From positions 496,001 through 560,000 of the forward strand of contig NZ_JABBFV010000001.1 in assembly GCF_012927105.1 (NCBI RefSeq): a stretch of 64,000 nt of DNA. Direction: 5' to 3'. A model generated the notes under the pieces. The model was given only the letters and a program-made list of their open reading frames with translations. It had not been told where the DNA came from and made no database searches. The position numbers and the translations under genes were made by a program. Source of the DNA: Sphingobium psychrophilum (GTDB lineage: Bacteria > Pseudomonadota > Alphaproteobacteria > Sphingomonadales > Sphingomonadaceae). This document shows, piece after piece, positions 48,296 through 57,653 of this stretch; position 1 is the stretch's first letter; each line of letters starts with the position of its first letter.

Positions 48296-49279
48296 ATGGC
48301 TTACCAAAGGGTAACCACAGGCCAGATGGATTCACCCGACTTCCCTGTTGCCGCATTCGACCGGCGGGCCTGGCCGATGGGCGGGCGGCTGGACTATTGG
48401 ACCGCGCCCGATGGCTGGCCGATCCGTCGCTATCGGCTGGGGTCCGGCTCGCGCGGGCGGATGATGGTCATGGGCGGCCGCGGCGACATGATCGAAAAAT
48501 ATCTGGAGGTCATCCACCACTGGGCGGCGCGCGACTGGGCCGTGACCAGCTTCGACTGGCGCGGGCAGGGCGGATCGGGCCGACTGACCGACGATCCTCT
48601 ATGCGGTCATATTGGCGATTTCGCCGAATGGATTGCCGATCTGAACGGGCTGGCGACCGACTGGCGGGCGGAAGGCGACGGGCCGACCGCGATGGTGGCG
48701 CATAGCATGGGCGGCCATATGCTGTTGCGCGCGTTGGCCGAAGGGATGCCTTCGCCCGATGCTGCGGCGGTGATAGCGCCGATGCTGGGCGTCCATAGCG
48801 CGCCGTTGCCGCGCTGGCTGGCCATGGCGATCGCTTGTTTCATGGTGCGTACCGGCCGGGGCGCGCTGCCCGCCTGGACGCAGAAGGAACAGTCGGACCG
48901 GCAGCGGCGGATGCGGCAGAAGCGACTGACGCATGATCCTGATCGCTATGCCGACGAAATCTGGTGGCGCGACCATAGTCGTGAGATCGCGCTAGGTCCG
49001 CCGAGCTGGAACTGGGTGCTCCAGGCCCTGGAATCGACGCAGGCTCTGGCGCAAGGTGACGCCATCGCCCGTATCGCCACGCCGCTTCTGATTCTCGCGA
49101 CCAAGGCGGACCAGCTTGTGTCCACGCCCGCCATCGTCAAGGTCGCGAGGCGGATTGCGGGCGCGCAGCTGCATATTTATGGCCGGGAGGCGGCGCACGA
49201 GATATTGCGCGAGCTGGACCCGGTGCGGCGCGATGCGCTCCACCGGATCGATGCTTTTCTGGACGAGTTCGCCTGTTGA
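48296..49279 (+). CDS. Alpha/beta hydrolase, lysophospholipase/monoacylglycerol-lipase type
   Basis: A 327-residue S33-type hydrolase (ATG 48326 would give 317). DWRGQGGSGRL follows the oxyanion region, and the nucleophile elbow VAHSMGGH holds S137. Asp in LILATKADQLVS and His in REAAHEILRELD complete the triad. It resembles PldB-like lysophospholipases. Its stop overlaps the TTG start of the next gene, so the two are coupled. Confidence 0.85.
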   Translation: MAYQRVTTGQMDSPDFPVAAFDRRAWPMGGRLDYWTAPDGWPIRRYRLGSGSRGRMMVMGGRGDMIEKYLEVIHHWAARDWAVTSFDWRGQGGSGRLTDDPLCGHIGDFAEWIADLNGLATDWRAEGDGPTAMVAHSMGGHMLLRALAEGMPSPDAAAVIAPMLGVHSAPLPRWLAMAIACFMVRTGRGALPAWTQKEQSDRQRRMRQKRLTHDPDRYADEIWWRDHSREIALGPPSWNWVLQALESTQALAQGDAIARIATPLLILATKADQLVSTPAIVKVARRIAGAQLHIYGREAAHEILRELDPVRRDALHRIDAFLDEFAC

Positions 49280-50373
49280 ATCACCCCGACATCGTCATCA
49301 TCGGCGGCGGCATCGCCGGAGCCAGCCTGGGCGCGCATCTGGCGGCTGACGCCCGCGTGCTGATTCTGGAGATGGAAGATCGGGCGGGCTATCACGCCAC
49401 GGGTCGTTCGGTCGCCTTCTGGGAGGAAACCTATGGCGGGGCGGTGGTGCAGCCGCTGACCACGGCGTCGGGGCCGTTCCTCGCCACGCCTGATTCCGAT
49501 TTTCATGACGGCACTTTTCTGTCGCCGCGCCGGACGCTGCATATCGGACGGGCGGGTGATGAAGCGCGTCGCGATGCGCTGCTCGCCCAATTTGCCGGCA
49601 AGGTCGATTTGCGGCTTGTCGATCCCGCTGCGCTGGTGCCGGGGCTGCGGCCCGATTGGACGCTGGGCGTGCTGGAGGCGAGCTGCCAGGATATCGACGT
49701 GGCGGCGCTCCATGCGGCCTATCTGCGCCGTTTCCGCCATTTGGGCGGCGAAATTCGGCTCGACACGCGGCTAGTGGCTGGTCAGGCAACGGCAGGTAGC
49801 TGGCGGATCGAGACGAACGATGAGACGATCCAGTGCCGCCTGTTGGTCGATGCGGCGGGGGCATGGGCCGATGAAGTCGCGGTCGCCTGCGGCGTTGCCC
49901 CGATCGGCATCCAGCCGTTGCGGCGGACCGTGGCGCAATTGCGCGTGCCCACGATGCCGTCGGCCGACCTGCCGCTGGTCATGGACCTGTCCGAACGCTT
50001 CTACTTCAAGCCGGAGGGGCAGGGACGGTTGTGGTTGACCCCGCATGACGAGGCATGGTCGCCGCCCTGTGATGCCGCGCCGGAGGAGCTGGCGGTGGCG
50101 GAGGCGATCGCCCGGTTCGAGGAGGCGGTCGACTGGCCGATCGCGGCGGTGGAGCGGAAATGGGCGGGGCTGCGCAGTTTCGCCCCCGATCGCGCACCCG
50201 TCTATGGCTTCGATCCCGATGTTCCGGGCTTCTTCTGGTTTGCCGGGCAGGGCGGCTTTGGCATCCAGACCGCGCCCGCCGCGGCGCTGCTGGCGAGCGC
50301 GTTGGTGCGGGGCGAAACGCCGCCCTTCGCCAGCCTCGAGCCGGGCGCCTATTCGCCCGCCCGGTTTCGCTAA
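49276..50373 (+). CDS. FAD-dependent oxidoreductase (DAO/glycine-oxidase-like)
   Basis: 365 residues from a TTG overlapping the hydrolase stop (TTGA). N-terminal dinucleotide motif IVIIGGGIAGASLGAHLA with acidic strand LEMEDRAGYHATGRS, and C-terminal FAD motif GFFWFAGQGGFGIQTAPAAALL. The DAO-type fold fits amino-acid or 2-hydroxyacid oxidases (YgaF/LhgO/DadA group). The substrate is not deducible. Confidence 0.85.
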   Translation: MNHPDIVIIGGGIAGASLGAHLAADARVLILEMEDRAGYHATGRSVAFWEETYGGAVVQPLTTASGPFLATPDSDFHDGTFLSPRRTLHIGRAGDEARRDALLAQFAGKVDLRLVDPAALVPGLRPDWTLGVLEASCQDIDVAALHAAYLRRFRHLGGEIRLDTRLVAGQATAGSWRIETNDETIQCRLLVDAAGAWADEVAVACGVAPIGIQPLRRTVAQLRVPTMPSADLPLVMDLSERFYFKPEGQGRLWLTPHDEAWSPPCDAAPEELAVAEAIARFEEAVDWPIAAVERKWAGLRSFAPDRAPVYGFDPDVPGFFWFAGQGGFGIQTAPAAALLASALVRGETPPFASLEPGAYSPARFR

Positions 50374-50378
50374 CGCCG

Positions 50379-51683
50379 TCAGCCGCGCATCGCGCGACGG
50401 CTGGCCAGCCCCATCATCGCGAAACCAACAAGCGCGGCGGCGACATTGGCCATCGCCGCGCCCTTCGTGCCGTAGAGCGGCAAAAGCGCTGCCTGCGCGC
50501 CCAGCAGCAGCAGGGTCGAGACGAAGGTGATGCGCAGCGACAGGCCCGCCCGGTCGGTCGCCATCAGCAGCGGGCGATAGCTGACCCCGATCAGGTCGAT
50601 GCAGGCGGCGACGCCCAGCATCAGCAGCAGCGGATAAGCGGGCAGGAAATCCTGCCCCGCGATCAGCCCCAGCAGCGGGTGGCCGATCGTCACGATCAGG
50701 CCGATGATGACCGCACCTGCCAGCAGCGCCAGCCGGTTGGTGCGGCGGAACAGCGCGCCTAGCGCTTCCTTGCCATGGCTGCTGGTGCGGGACAGTTCGA
50801 CGAAGATGCTGCGCGAGAGCAGGCTGGAAATCTTCGTCAGCGAATTGGCGAGCTGATTGGCGAGACGATAGAGGCCCGCGCCTGCTGGCCCCACGAAGCC
50901 GCCGACGATCAGCACCGCGACCTGCTGGCCGATGGACGACAGGCTAGTCTGGAGATTGGTGGCGGTCAGGAAACCGATGATGCCGGGATTTTCGTGGCGC
51001 GCGTCCAGCGCCCGGCCCGCGCGCCAGCGGCCGATCCTTCCACGCCCGACCTTCAGCGCAAGATACCAGTAGCTTATGGCGCATAGCAGTTCGGCAAAGG
51101 CCCAGGCGATCAGGAAGCCGCTGATGTCGGGCATGACCGCAAGCGCTACGGCTGCGCCGATCATTCGCCCCACGGGGATCATAGTTTCGGCGAAGGCGGC
51201 CGAATCGAACCGGTCGAACAGGCGCAATATGCCGGTCGGGCTGGAGCGGATGGTGACCATCATGACCATACAGAAGGCCCAGACCTGCCATCCCATGTCC
51301 GGCCCGATCCCTAGCAGGTCGCCGAAGAGCAGGATGATGGCCGCGGCGATCAGCCCACCTGCGACCGCCGAGGCGAGGTCGATCAGGATGCAGAAGCGCA
51401 GCACGCGGTTGAGGGCGTCGCCATTTCCATCGGTCAGATGTGGCTGGCCATAGCGGACGACGATCTGCCAACTGTCGAAGCTGACCAGTGTCTTGATGAC
51501 GTTGGCGGCGCTCAGCACCAGGGCGAAACGGCCGAAATCGGCCACGCCCAGCGTGCGGGTGACGATGGCAAGATAGGCGAGGCTGAGCACCGCGCCCACG
51601 CCCTTGCCGCCCAGCAGCCAGCCGGTATTGGCCAGGATGCGGGCGAAACCGTCCCCCGCCGCGCCCGATCCGCGCTTGAACAT
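50379..51683 (-). CDS. Lipopolysaccharide/oligosaccharide flippase (PST/Wzx type)
   Basis: 434 residues from MFKRGSGAAGD, with about 12 hydrophobic helices. N-terminal pattern ILANTGWLLGGKGVGAVLSLAYLAIVTRTLG and GRFALVLSAANVIKTLVSF are typical of the polysaccharide-synthesis (MATE-like) exporters. The open frame continues upstream into a palindromic repeat and is not coding there. It is convergent with the oxidoreductase gene. Confidence 0.85.
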   Translation of the reverse strand: MFKRGSGAAGDGFARILANTGWLLGGKGVGAVLSLAYLAIVTRTLGVADFGRFALVLSAANVIKTLVSFDSWQIVVRYGQPHLTDGNGDALNRVLRFCILIDLASAVAGGLIAAAIILLFGDLLGIGPDMGWQVWAFCMVMMVTIRSSPTGILRLFDRFDSAAFAETMIPVGRMIGAAVALAVMPDISGFLIAWAFAELLCAISYWYLALKVGRGRIGRWRAGRALDARHENPGIIGFLTATNLQTSLSSIGQQVAVLIVGGFVGPAGAGLYRLANQLANSLTKISSLLSRSIFVELSRTSSHGKEALGALFRRTNRLALLAGAVIIGLIVTIGHPLLGLIAGQDFLPAYPLLLMLGVAACIDLIGVSYRPLLMATDRAGLSLRITFVSTLLLLGAQAALLPLYGTKGAAMANVAAALVGFAMMGLASRRAMRG

Positions 51684-51706
51684 CGTCACTCCGTCTGACC
51701 AAAGAG

Positions 51707-51784
51707 CCGTTCGCCCTGAGCCTTTCGAAGGGTCATCCTGCCTTGAAGAAAAGGACGGGGCTTCGACAGGCTCAGCCCGAACGG
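51707..51784. repeat. Palindromic element upstream of the flippase gene
   Basis: CCGTTCGCCCTGAGCCTTTC... on the left pairs with ...CTTCGACAGGCTCAGCCCGAACGG on the right with few mismatches. It belongs to the CCCTGAGCCTGTCGAAGGG class of dispersed repeats common in GC-rich proteobacteria. Confidence 0.85.
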
Positions 51785-51877
51785 GCATGGTGCTACCGAA
51801 GCGCGCTGTAGGCGAGCGTCGGGGTGAGTGCAAACGCCGCCTTTTTTTTGGCAAAATTGCCCGCTAACAGCGCGCCC

Positions 51878-52648
51878 ATGACGATTACCAAAGCCATCAT
51901 CCTGTCGGCGGGCCAAGGCTCGCGCCTGTTGCCGCTGACCCGCGACGTGCCCAAATGCATGATCGAATTCAACGGCCGCACCCTTATCAGTTGGCAGATC
52001 GCCGCGCTGGTCGCCAATGGCGTGACCGACATCGTCGTCGTCACCGGATTCCGCACCGAGCGGGTCGAGGATCATGCGCTGCAATTGTATCGGGAGACGG
52101 GCGCGGGCATCCGTTGCGTGTTCAACCCCTTCTTCCAGGTCGCCGACAATCTGGGCACCTGCTGGATCGTGCGGGAGGAGATGGACCGCGACTTCATCAT
52201 CCTGAACGGCGACACCATCATATCGGACGAGATAGTCGCGCGCCTGATCGCCGGGGCGCAGGACGCCATCACCGTGACCGTCGATATCAAGGCGGACGGG
52301 GACTATGACGATGACGACATGAAGGTGAACCGGGACGCAAGCGGCCGGCTGCACCATATCGGCAAGCGGCTGCTGCCGCCCGACACCAATGCCGAATCGA
52401 TCGGGATGCTGGCTTTCACCGGCGAAGGCCCGGCGATTTTCCGCAACCAGATCGACCAGATGATGCGCACGCCCGAAGGGGTCGAGCGCTGGTATCTGCG
52501 CGCCATCGACATCATCGCGAAGGGCAACCGCGTCGGCACCGCGTCCATCGAGGGGCTGGAGTGGCAGGAGGTCGATTTCCACCAGGATGTCGAGGCCGCG
52601 ATGGCGCTGACGGCGAAATGGGTCGCGCAGGGGCGCTATGGGAGATAG
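51878..52648 (+). CDS. Sugar/alcohol-phosphate nucleotidyltransferase (phosphocholine-cytidylyltransferase-like)
   Basis: A 256-residue nucleotidyltransferase: IILSAGQGSRLLPLTRDVPKCMIEFNG (nucleotide loop and catalytic Lys), FNPFFQVADNLGTCWIVREEM, ILNGDTIISDE (metal Asp) and a late VDFHQDVEAAM. This is the short LicC-like form that activates an alcohol phosphate with CTP. Divergent from the flippase, and near a CDP-alcohol phosphotransferase that could use its product, by inference. Confidence 0.85.
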   Translation: MTITKAIILSAGQGSRLLPLTRDVPKCMIEFNGRTLISWQIAALVANGVTDIVVVTGFRTERVEDHALQLYRETGAGIRCVFNPFFQVADNLGTCWIVREEMDRDFIILNGDTIISDEIVARLIAGAQDAITVTVDIKADGDYDDDDMKVNRDASGRLHHIGKRLLPPDTNAESIGMLAFTGEGPAIFRNQIDQMMRTPEGVERWYLRAIDIIAKGNRVGTASIEGLEWQEVDFHQDVEAAMALTAKWVAQGRYGR

Positions 52649-53034
52649 GCGTCGCTTGGGGCATCGCGGTGACGCGGCGGGCCGAAGTATACAGTGTCAT
52701 GGGGCGATTCCGGTCAATAGTATCGGTAAAGTCAGCGCGACGCCTCTGTGACGCCCTTGTGGGGTCACGATAGGGTCACGACTGGGGTGCCGGCGGGTCA
52801 TATCCAGGTCACGCCGACGCGACAGGGACGCTACGCTTATGCGCCGGCGACGCGCCACCTGCGCGACGGCTGGACGCTGCTTACGATTGTGGGGCAGGCG
52901 GAGCGGGTTCATCCTTGAGGATAAACCAGACAAAATCCTACATTGGAAGGCTGTTTTGCGGGGTGGACGGGCGGACGGGAACGACCATTTGTTGCCGTTA
53001 GATTAAGTTAAATCACCCCCTGATTGCAGACCTT
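52649..53034. other. 386-bp gene-poor region before the AT-rich lipoprotein gene
   Basis: No convincing gene. One short frame, GTG 52748 to TGA 52918 (56 codons, with TPTRQGRYAYAPATRHLRDG), has a protein-like feel but no ribosome site. GTCACG-containing direct repeats occur near 52760-52780. The sequence turns AT-rich from about 52990, marking the edge of the foreign segment. Confidence 0.3.
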
Positions 53035-53784
53035 ATGCCTCCAAGTTATTCTTCGTCCGTGATCTATCGAATTCGTCATATAATCGCCCGGCCTGCTGGT
53101 GGCGGCAGGGGCAATTTTCGCAAACTTTGTTTGATTGCGACACTCTTGCTGGCCTCCGGCTGTTCGATCATCGAGCCGGAGAAAGAGGTTTCTTTTAAAA
53201 TTACGGTTCGAATAGACACGCCCGAAGGAATTGTGTCGAACTATTCAATATGGAAAGTTTGCATAAAGGATGCTTGGCTAAGTTCTGCCCATGGGACTAT
53301 ATCATATAAATATTTTGGACAGGCGATACCAATAACCTATAAAAGCCGAACAGTTTATGGTCTTCTCAATTCCAAATCAAACCCGGACTTGCCAGTCATC
53401 ATAATCGCCTACTTATTGAATCAACAGTTTCCTCAAAGAGATTGGCGTAAAAGTTGGAATTCGGCGTTCCCAAGATGGAAATCGGAAAAGAGAAGGTTCA
53501 CGCTTCCTAAAGAACTTTATCCTCTTTTTGTTCACTTTTCTGACAACAAAAGCTTATCAAGAAATCTTGTTGTCGACGGAAAATCGTTATCTAATGCGCT
53601 CGGCAAGAGCGTGAACATTAAGGATATTTATATAGAAATGGTGAATACACAATCTTTGAAGGTTCACAACCTAGATATACCAAAGGACACATATAATGGC
53701 CTATTAAATTGGCGTCCGGGAATGAAAGGGTCTCAGTTCGAAATCATTGGTGTGAGCCATTTTGAAAAAGGGCCGCTAGAATAG
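53035..53784 (+). CDS. AT-rich hypothetical lipoprotein (probably acquired)
   Basis: A frame of 249 residues with a lipobox LLASGC (Cys43) after a hydrophobic LCLIATLLLASG; the real start may be later (for example GTG 53059). The mature protein is Lys/Ser/Asn/Tyr-rich, with no motif I recognise. Base composition (about 40 % GC) and codons such as AAA, ATA and TTA differ sharply from every neighbour. This indicates recent horizontal transfer. It sits between the nucleotidyltransferase and the HIT/CDP-alcohol genes. Confidence 0.7.
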   Translation: MPPSYSSSVIYRIRHIIARPAGGGRGNFRKLCLIATLLLASGCSIIEPEKEVSFKITVRIDTPEGIVSNYSIWKVCIKDAWLSSAHGTISYKYFGQAIPITYKSRTVYGLLNSKSNPDLPVIIIAYLLNQQFPQRDWRKSWNSAFPRWKSEKRRFTLPKELYPLFVHFSDNKSLSRNLVVDGKSLSNALGKSVNIKDIYIEMVNTQSLKVHNLDIPKDTYNGLLNWRPGMKGSQFEIIGVSHFEKGPLE

Positions 53785-53856
53785 GCTTTAGCTTTCTATC
53801 GGCAGCGAAATACCACCCCGTCGCTTAAACCAGACGGTCGCCTAGCTACCCTTCTT

Positions 53857-53971
53857 CGTCATTCCCGCGGAGGCGGGAACCCATCTCCCACCCTCTCGAC
53901 ACGGCGCAAAGTCTGGAGATGTTCAGAAGAGTCACGTGCCTCTTCTGAACCCGCCTCCTCGGGGATGACGG
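53857..53971. repeat. Composite palindromic element
   Basis: Outer arms CGTCATTCCCGCGGAGGCGGG and CCCGCCTCCTCGGGGATGACG are complementary with few mismatches. Inside is a perfect 11-bp hairpin, GTTCAGAAGAG (53921-53931) / CTCTTCTGAAC (53940-53950), with an 8-base loop. A further fragment (CGTCATGCCCGCCTGCGCAAG) follows at 54007. Confidence 0.8.
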
Positions 53972-54044
53972 TATAGAAACGCGGCGTCCGCTCCCCACCC
54001 CCTTTTCGTCATGCCCGCCTGCGCAAGCGTGACGAGCGTTGGCG

Positions 54045-54482
54045 TTATGCCATTCCCCCGTCGAACCAGCCCTTCAACCAATCCCGCACATCGTCCAACG
54101 CGCCGTCCAGCTTGACTGCTGCGCCCAGGTCCGGCTGTACCGGCCAGCCTGCGTCCGGCACCGTCACCCCCGCCGCGCTCCGTTCGCCCTCATAGCGCGG
54201 GATGACGTGGAAATGGACATGGGGGTCGACCATCATCAGCATCAGATAGTTGATCTTCGCATAGTCCACCGCTTTGGTCAGCGCCGCCTCGATCGTGGCG
54301 GTGACGGTCTTTAACTCAGCATGGGCCTCTGCCGGCAGGTTGCCAAACGCGGTCGCGTCGCTCTTCGCCGCAAGTATCAGCGATCCCAGCGTCGGCTGGG
54401 CGGCGCGGAGCAGGACGACCCAATGATCGAAATCCGCGATCAGGGTCGCGGGGTAGCCGAATTTTTCGATCGTGCTGTTCAT
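54045..54482 (-). CDS. HIT family protein
   Basis: A 145-residue histidine-triad hydrolase. The triad HVHFHVIP (H88, H90, H92) and the preceding KINYLMLMMVDPH strand match diadenosine-tetraphosphate-hydrolase-like HIT proteins, which act on nucleoside phosphoramidates or dinucleotides. ATG 54482 overlaps the stop of the CDP-alcohol phosphotransferase (ATGA), so it is the last gene of a three-gene operon. Confidence 0.88.
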   Translation of the reverse strand: MNSTIEKFGYPATLIADFDHWVVLLRAAQPTLGSLILAAKSDATAFGNLPAEAHAELKTVTATIEAALTKAVDYAKINYLMLMMVDPHVHFHVIPRYEGERSAAGVTVPDAGWPVQPDLGAAVKLDGALDDVRDWLKGWFDGGMA

Positions 54483-55582
54483 AGAGCCGCCTCCGCTTCG
54501 TCCATCCAACTGACGATCGGCTGGCCGCTGCTTTTGACGGCATAGGCCTGGGCCAGCCGCACGGCATGGACGATCAGCGAGATGACCGTCCACCAGGCCA
54601 GCGCGATCAGGCCGATGTCGGGGCGGGCGAAGAGCAGCGACACGAACAGGATCACCATGTTCGGGTTGCGGCGCGCAGTGATGAGGCGGAACTGGCTGTC
54701 GAAGGGGCGCCAGACATGGATGTCCATCTTGAAGTCCTTGAGGAACATGCCCTCGATCAGCCGTTGGAGGATATAGCCTGCGATCACCGCGACCATGACC
54801 AGCGTGAAGGCCTGGGTCGAGAGCGAGAGGCCCCAATAGGCTAGGCCCGTGCCCCAGAAATACCACCAGAAGGGCGGGTGGACGAGGTCGACGCCATGGT
54901 CGATCACATTGCCCCATTTGGACGAGGTGATGGTGCAGCGGGCGAGTTTGCCGTCCACAGTGTCCAGCACCATGAAGATGAAGCCGCTCAAGAAGCCGGT
55001 CCAGTACATGCCTTCCGCAAACAGGAAGGTCGCGAGCAGGCAGAGGGTGACGCCGATCACCGACACCATGTTGGGCGTCATCTTGAGCTGCGCGGCGATG
55101 CGGGTCAGGATCAGGGCGAGTTCGGGCCAGAGATATTTGGTGAGGATATCGGTGACGCCCTTATAGGCGCCGAAATAGCTTTGCCGCTCGATCGCGCGCC
55201 GGGTCGCGGGGGTCAGCTCGCGCACCATCGGCTGTTCCAGCTTGCGCAACTGGCGGTTGTAGAGCTTGCGGCCGTTCGACAGGTCGATGACATGGGGCGC
55301 GGCCAGCGGATCGCTGCCCTGCGGCACTTGGCCCACGATCGGCGTGCTGCCCCAGGCGAACAGCGTGCCCGGCGTTTCGAGCACCAGGCGCAGCAGCAGC
55401 GGGTCGAAGGCATAGGTCAGGTTGAAGACCAGCTCATGCCCCGGCGCGAGGGTGCTGCCATTCTTCGCGGCGCTTTCCGCCATGCGGCGATTGCGTTCGG
55501 CATTGGTCATGCCCCAGATCGGCGTGGCGTTGTCGCCCAGCAGACGGACCGGGCCGAGGGTGGTGGTGAGGCTCTGGGTCAT
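54479..55582 (-). CDS. CDP-alcohol phosphatidyltransferase family enzyme
   Basis: 367 residues from MTQSLTTTLG. The complete catalytic pattern is present: D207-x2-D210-G211-x2-A214-R215-x8-G224-x3-D228-x3-D232. Several helices follow, and a soluble N-terminal domain of about 140 residues is unusual for small CDP-alcohol transferases. It should transfer a phospho-alcohol from a CDP-linked donor to an acceptor alcohol at the membrane. It starts 4 bases after the CDP-glycerol-transferase-like gene. Confidence 0.88.
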   Translation of the reverse strand: MTQSLTTTLGPVRLLGDNATPIWGMTNAERNRRMAESAAKNGSTLAPGHELVFNLTYAFDPLLLRLVLETPGTLFAWGSTPIVGQVPQGSDPLAAPHVIDLSNGRKLYNRQLRKLEQPMVRELTPATRRAIERQSYFGAYKGVTDILTKYLWPELALILTRIAAQLKMTPNMVSVIGVTLCLLATFLFAEGMYWTGFLSGFIFMVLDTVDGKLARCTITSSKWGNVIDHGVDLVHPPFWWYFWGTGLAYWGLSLSTQAFTLVMVAVIAGYILQRLIEGMFLKDFKMDIHVWRPFDSQFRLITARRNPNMVILFVSLLFARPDIGLIALAWWTVISLIVHAVRLAQAYAVKSSGQPIVSWMDEAEAAL

Positions 55583-55586
55583 GCTT

Positions 55587-56681
55587 TCAGCTCTTTGCGG
55601 GATGAGAGGTTTGGGCAAAATTCAGGATGAGGTCGGCCTGACGCTGCGAGGCGGGGACCGGGGACAGATCGATCGATTGCTGCATCGCGGCTTCCTGCGC
55701 AGTAACGAAGCCGGGTTGCAAGTCGGCGGCGCGAGCGAGGGCTTGGGGAAGGGCGTCGGCGCTGTCGATCACCTGCCCCAGCCGCCAATGGGCGAAGGCG
55801 TCGCCTGCGCCGTCGCGATGGTTAAGGTTGAGGAAGATGCAGGGGCGGGGGTGGAGCAGAAACTCATACACCTGGCTCGACACGTCGCCCAGATAGACGT
55901 CCGCGCTCATCGTATAGCTCATGTCGATCGAATGGCGGCTGCCCATGTCGACGCGGATATGGGGCGCGTGGCTGACGATCGGGGCGGCGGTGCGCGCCAG
56001 CTTGGTATGCGGCGCGATGATGACGTTCCAGCCGGATAGCGATTCCAGCGCGGCGAGCATCTGCGGCGCATGATTGACCCAGGAGGACAGGGCCGGGTCG
56101 AAATGCGGATTATAGAGCAGCACCGGATCGTCATTGTAGAAGTAACGCTGGCGCGGCGCCTTCAGTTCGAACTTGGGATAGCCGCCGACGGCGACCGTTT
56201 CGGGCGTGCACAGGCCGCGGTCGATCATGCGGTGGCGGTCCTTTTCGCCCGCGACCAGGGTCAGGTCGAAATCGGCATGGCGCCTCTTATAGCCGCCCTC
56301 CCGGTCGCCCGCGCCATGTTTGATGAGGATGAGGCGGGACGCGAATCCGGGTACGCGGCGCAGCCAGGCGCTGCTGATCTCCGTCGTCACCAGCGTCGGG
56401 AAGCGGGCGATGGTCGCATAATTGAGCAGCAGCGTGGCAAGGCGCGAGGGCTGGCGGAACAGCGAGTCGGGACGCGAGGGCGGACGGCGCAGCCGGACCT
56501 GGTGCAAAATCCCCTGGGGATCATAGCTGGCGACCAGCGCCAATAGCTGGTCCGAAGGCGACAATATGCTGACCCGCATGTCGGGACGCCGGGCCAGTTC
56601 GAGCGCGGCGGGCAGCCAGTGATAGAGCTGTTGCGCTTCGGCGATGGCGAGAAAGGCGATGTCAGTGGGCAATGAAAGCAA
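55587..56681 (-). CDS. CDP-glycerol glycerophosphotransferase-like / GT-B glycosyltransferase-like protein
   Basis: A 364-residue GT-B-like protein. The segments LILIKHGAGDREGGY, DLTLVAGEKDRHRM, LLYNPHFDPALSSW and SADVYLGDVSSQVYEFLL resemble the CDP-glycerol:poly(glycerophosphate) glycerophosphotransferase family, in which a DxSS motif binds the donor. First gene of an operon with the CDP-alcohol transferase and HIT genes. The donor and product are unknown. Confidence 0.75.
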   Translation of the reverse strand: MLSLPTDIAFLAIAEAQQLYHWLPAALELARRPDMRVSILSPSDQLLALVASYDPQGILHQVRLRRPPSRPDSLFRQPSRLATLLLNYATIARFPTLVTTEISSAWLRRVPGFASRLILIKHGAGDREGGYKRRHADFDLTLVAGEKDRHRMIDRGLCTPETVAVGGYPKFELKAPRQRYFYNDDPVLLYNPHFDPALSSWVNHAPQMLAALESLSGWNVIIAPHTKLARTAAPIVSHAPHIRVDMGSRHSIDMSYTMSADVYLGDVSSQVYEFLLHPRPCIFLNLNHRDGAGDAFAHWRLGQVIDSADALPQALARAADLQPGFVTAQEAAMQQSIDLSPVPASQRQADLILNFAQTSHPAKS

Positions 56682-56862
56682 GTCCTACAACGGGAAATCC
56701 TGCCCTAGCGATCAGGGCGTAGGACGCAAGCCGGGGCGGGCTTGGCTGCGTGCCCAAATGGGCAGGCTGCGCAGAAACATGGCTTAGGCGCTGGACCTTT
56801 GCTCAATTTTTGTTATGCGCAACGCCAACCCTACAGACATATTCGAAGAGGCTCCACGAGCG

Positions 56863-57651
56863 ATGGCCGAATTTGCGTTGCCCAAGAACAGCAAGATCAG
56901 TGGCAAGGGTGTGTCCCACCCCGCACCCGCCGGCGCGTCCAATGTGCGCAGCTTCAAGGTCTATCGCTACGATCCCGACTCCGGACAGAATCCGCGTTAC
57001 GACACGTTCGAGATCGATCTCGACACATGCGGACCGATGGTTCTGGACGCGCTGCTGAAGATCAAGAATGAATATGATCCGACGCTGACATTCCGCCGGT
57101 CGTGCCGCGAGGGCATTTGCGGCAGCTGTTCGATGAACATGAACGGCAAGAACGGCCTGGCCTGCACCACCGCGATCGACGAGTGCAGCGGCAAGGATGT
57201 GCGAATCACGCCGCTGCCGCATATGGACGTGATCAAGGATCTGGTGCCCGACTTCACCCATTTCTACGCCCAGTATAACTCGATCCAGCCCTGGCTGAAG
57301 ACTGTGTCGCCGCCGCCGTCGGGCAAGGAGCGGCTCCAGTCGCCCGCGGACCGTGAGAAGCTGGACGGCCTGTACGAGTGCATCCTGTGCGCCTGCTGCT
57401 CGACCAGCTGCCCGTCCTACTGGTGGAACAGCGACAAGTTCCTCGGCCCCGCGATCTTGCTCCAGGCCTATCGCTGGCTGGCCGACAGCCGCGACGAATA
57501 TACCGGCGAGCGGCTGGACGAGTTGGAAGATCCGTTCCGCCTCTATCGCTGCCACACGATCATGAACTGCGCGAATGTCTGCCCCAAGGGCCTCAGCCCG
57601 GCCAAGGCGATCGCCGAAACCAAGAAGATGATGGTCGAGCGGCAGCTCTGA
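56863..57651 (+). CDS. sdhB: Succinate dehydrogenase iron-sulfur subunit
   Basis: A 262-residue SdhB carrying the three clusters of complex II. [2Fe-2S] ligands in [13 protein letters not shown] and LACTT; [4Fe-4S] and [3Fe-4S] ligands in [16 protein letters not shown] and [15 protein letters not shown]. Start MAEFALPKN (ATG 56863); an upstream ATG (56815) would add 16 residues. The preceding gene is on the other strand, so sdhCDA is not joined to this copy. It is followed 2 bases later by a thioesterase gene. Confidence 0.95.
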   Translation: MAEFALPKNSKISGKGVSHPAPAGASNVRSFKVYRYDPDSGQNPRYDTFEIDLDTCGPMVLDALLKIKNEYDPTLTFRRSCREGICGSCSMNMNGKNGLACTTAIDECSGKDVRITPLPHMDVIKDLVPDFTHFYAQYNSIQPWLKTVSPPPSGKERLQSPADREKLDGLYECILCACCSTSCPSYWWNSDKFLGPAILLQAYRWLADSRDEYTGERLDELEDPFRLYRCHTIMNCANVCPKGLSPAKAIAETKKMMVERQL

Positions 57652-57653
57652 TC

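Noticed and set aside
52697-52933. Short minus-strand frame in the gene-poor region
   Set aside because: Arg/Pro-rich translation without ribosome site or family resemblance.
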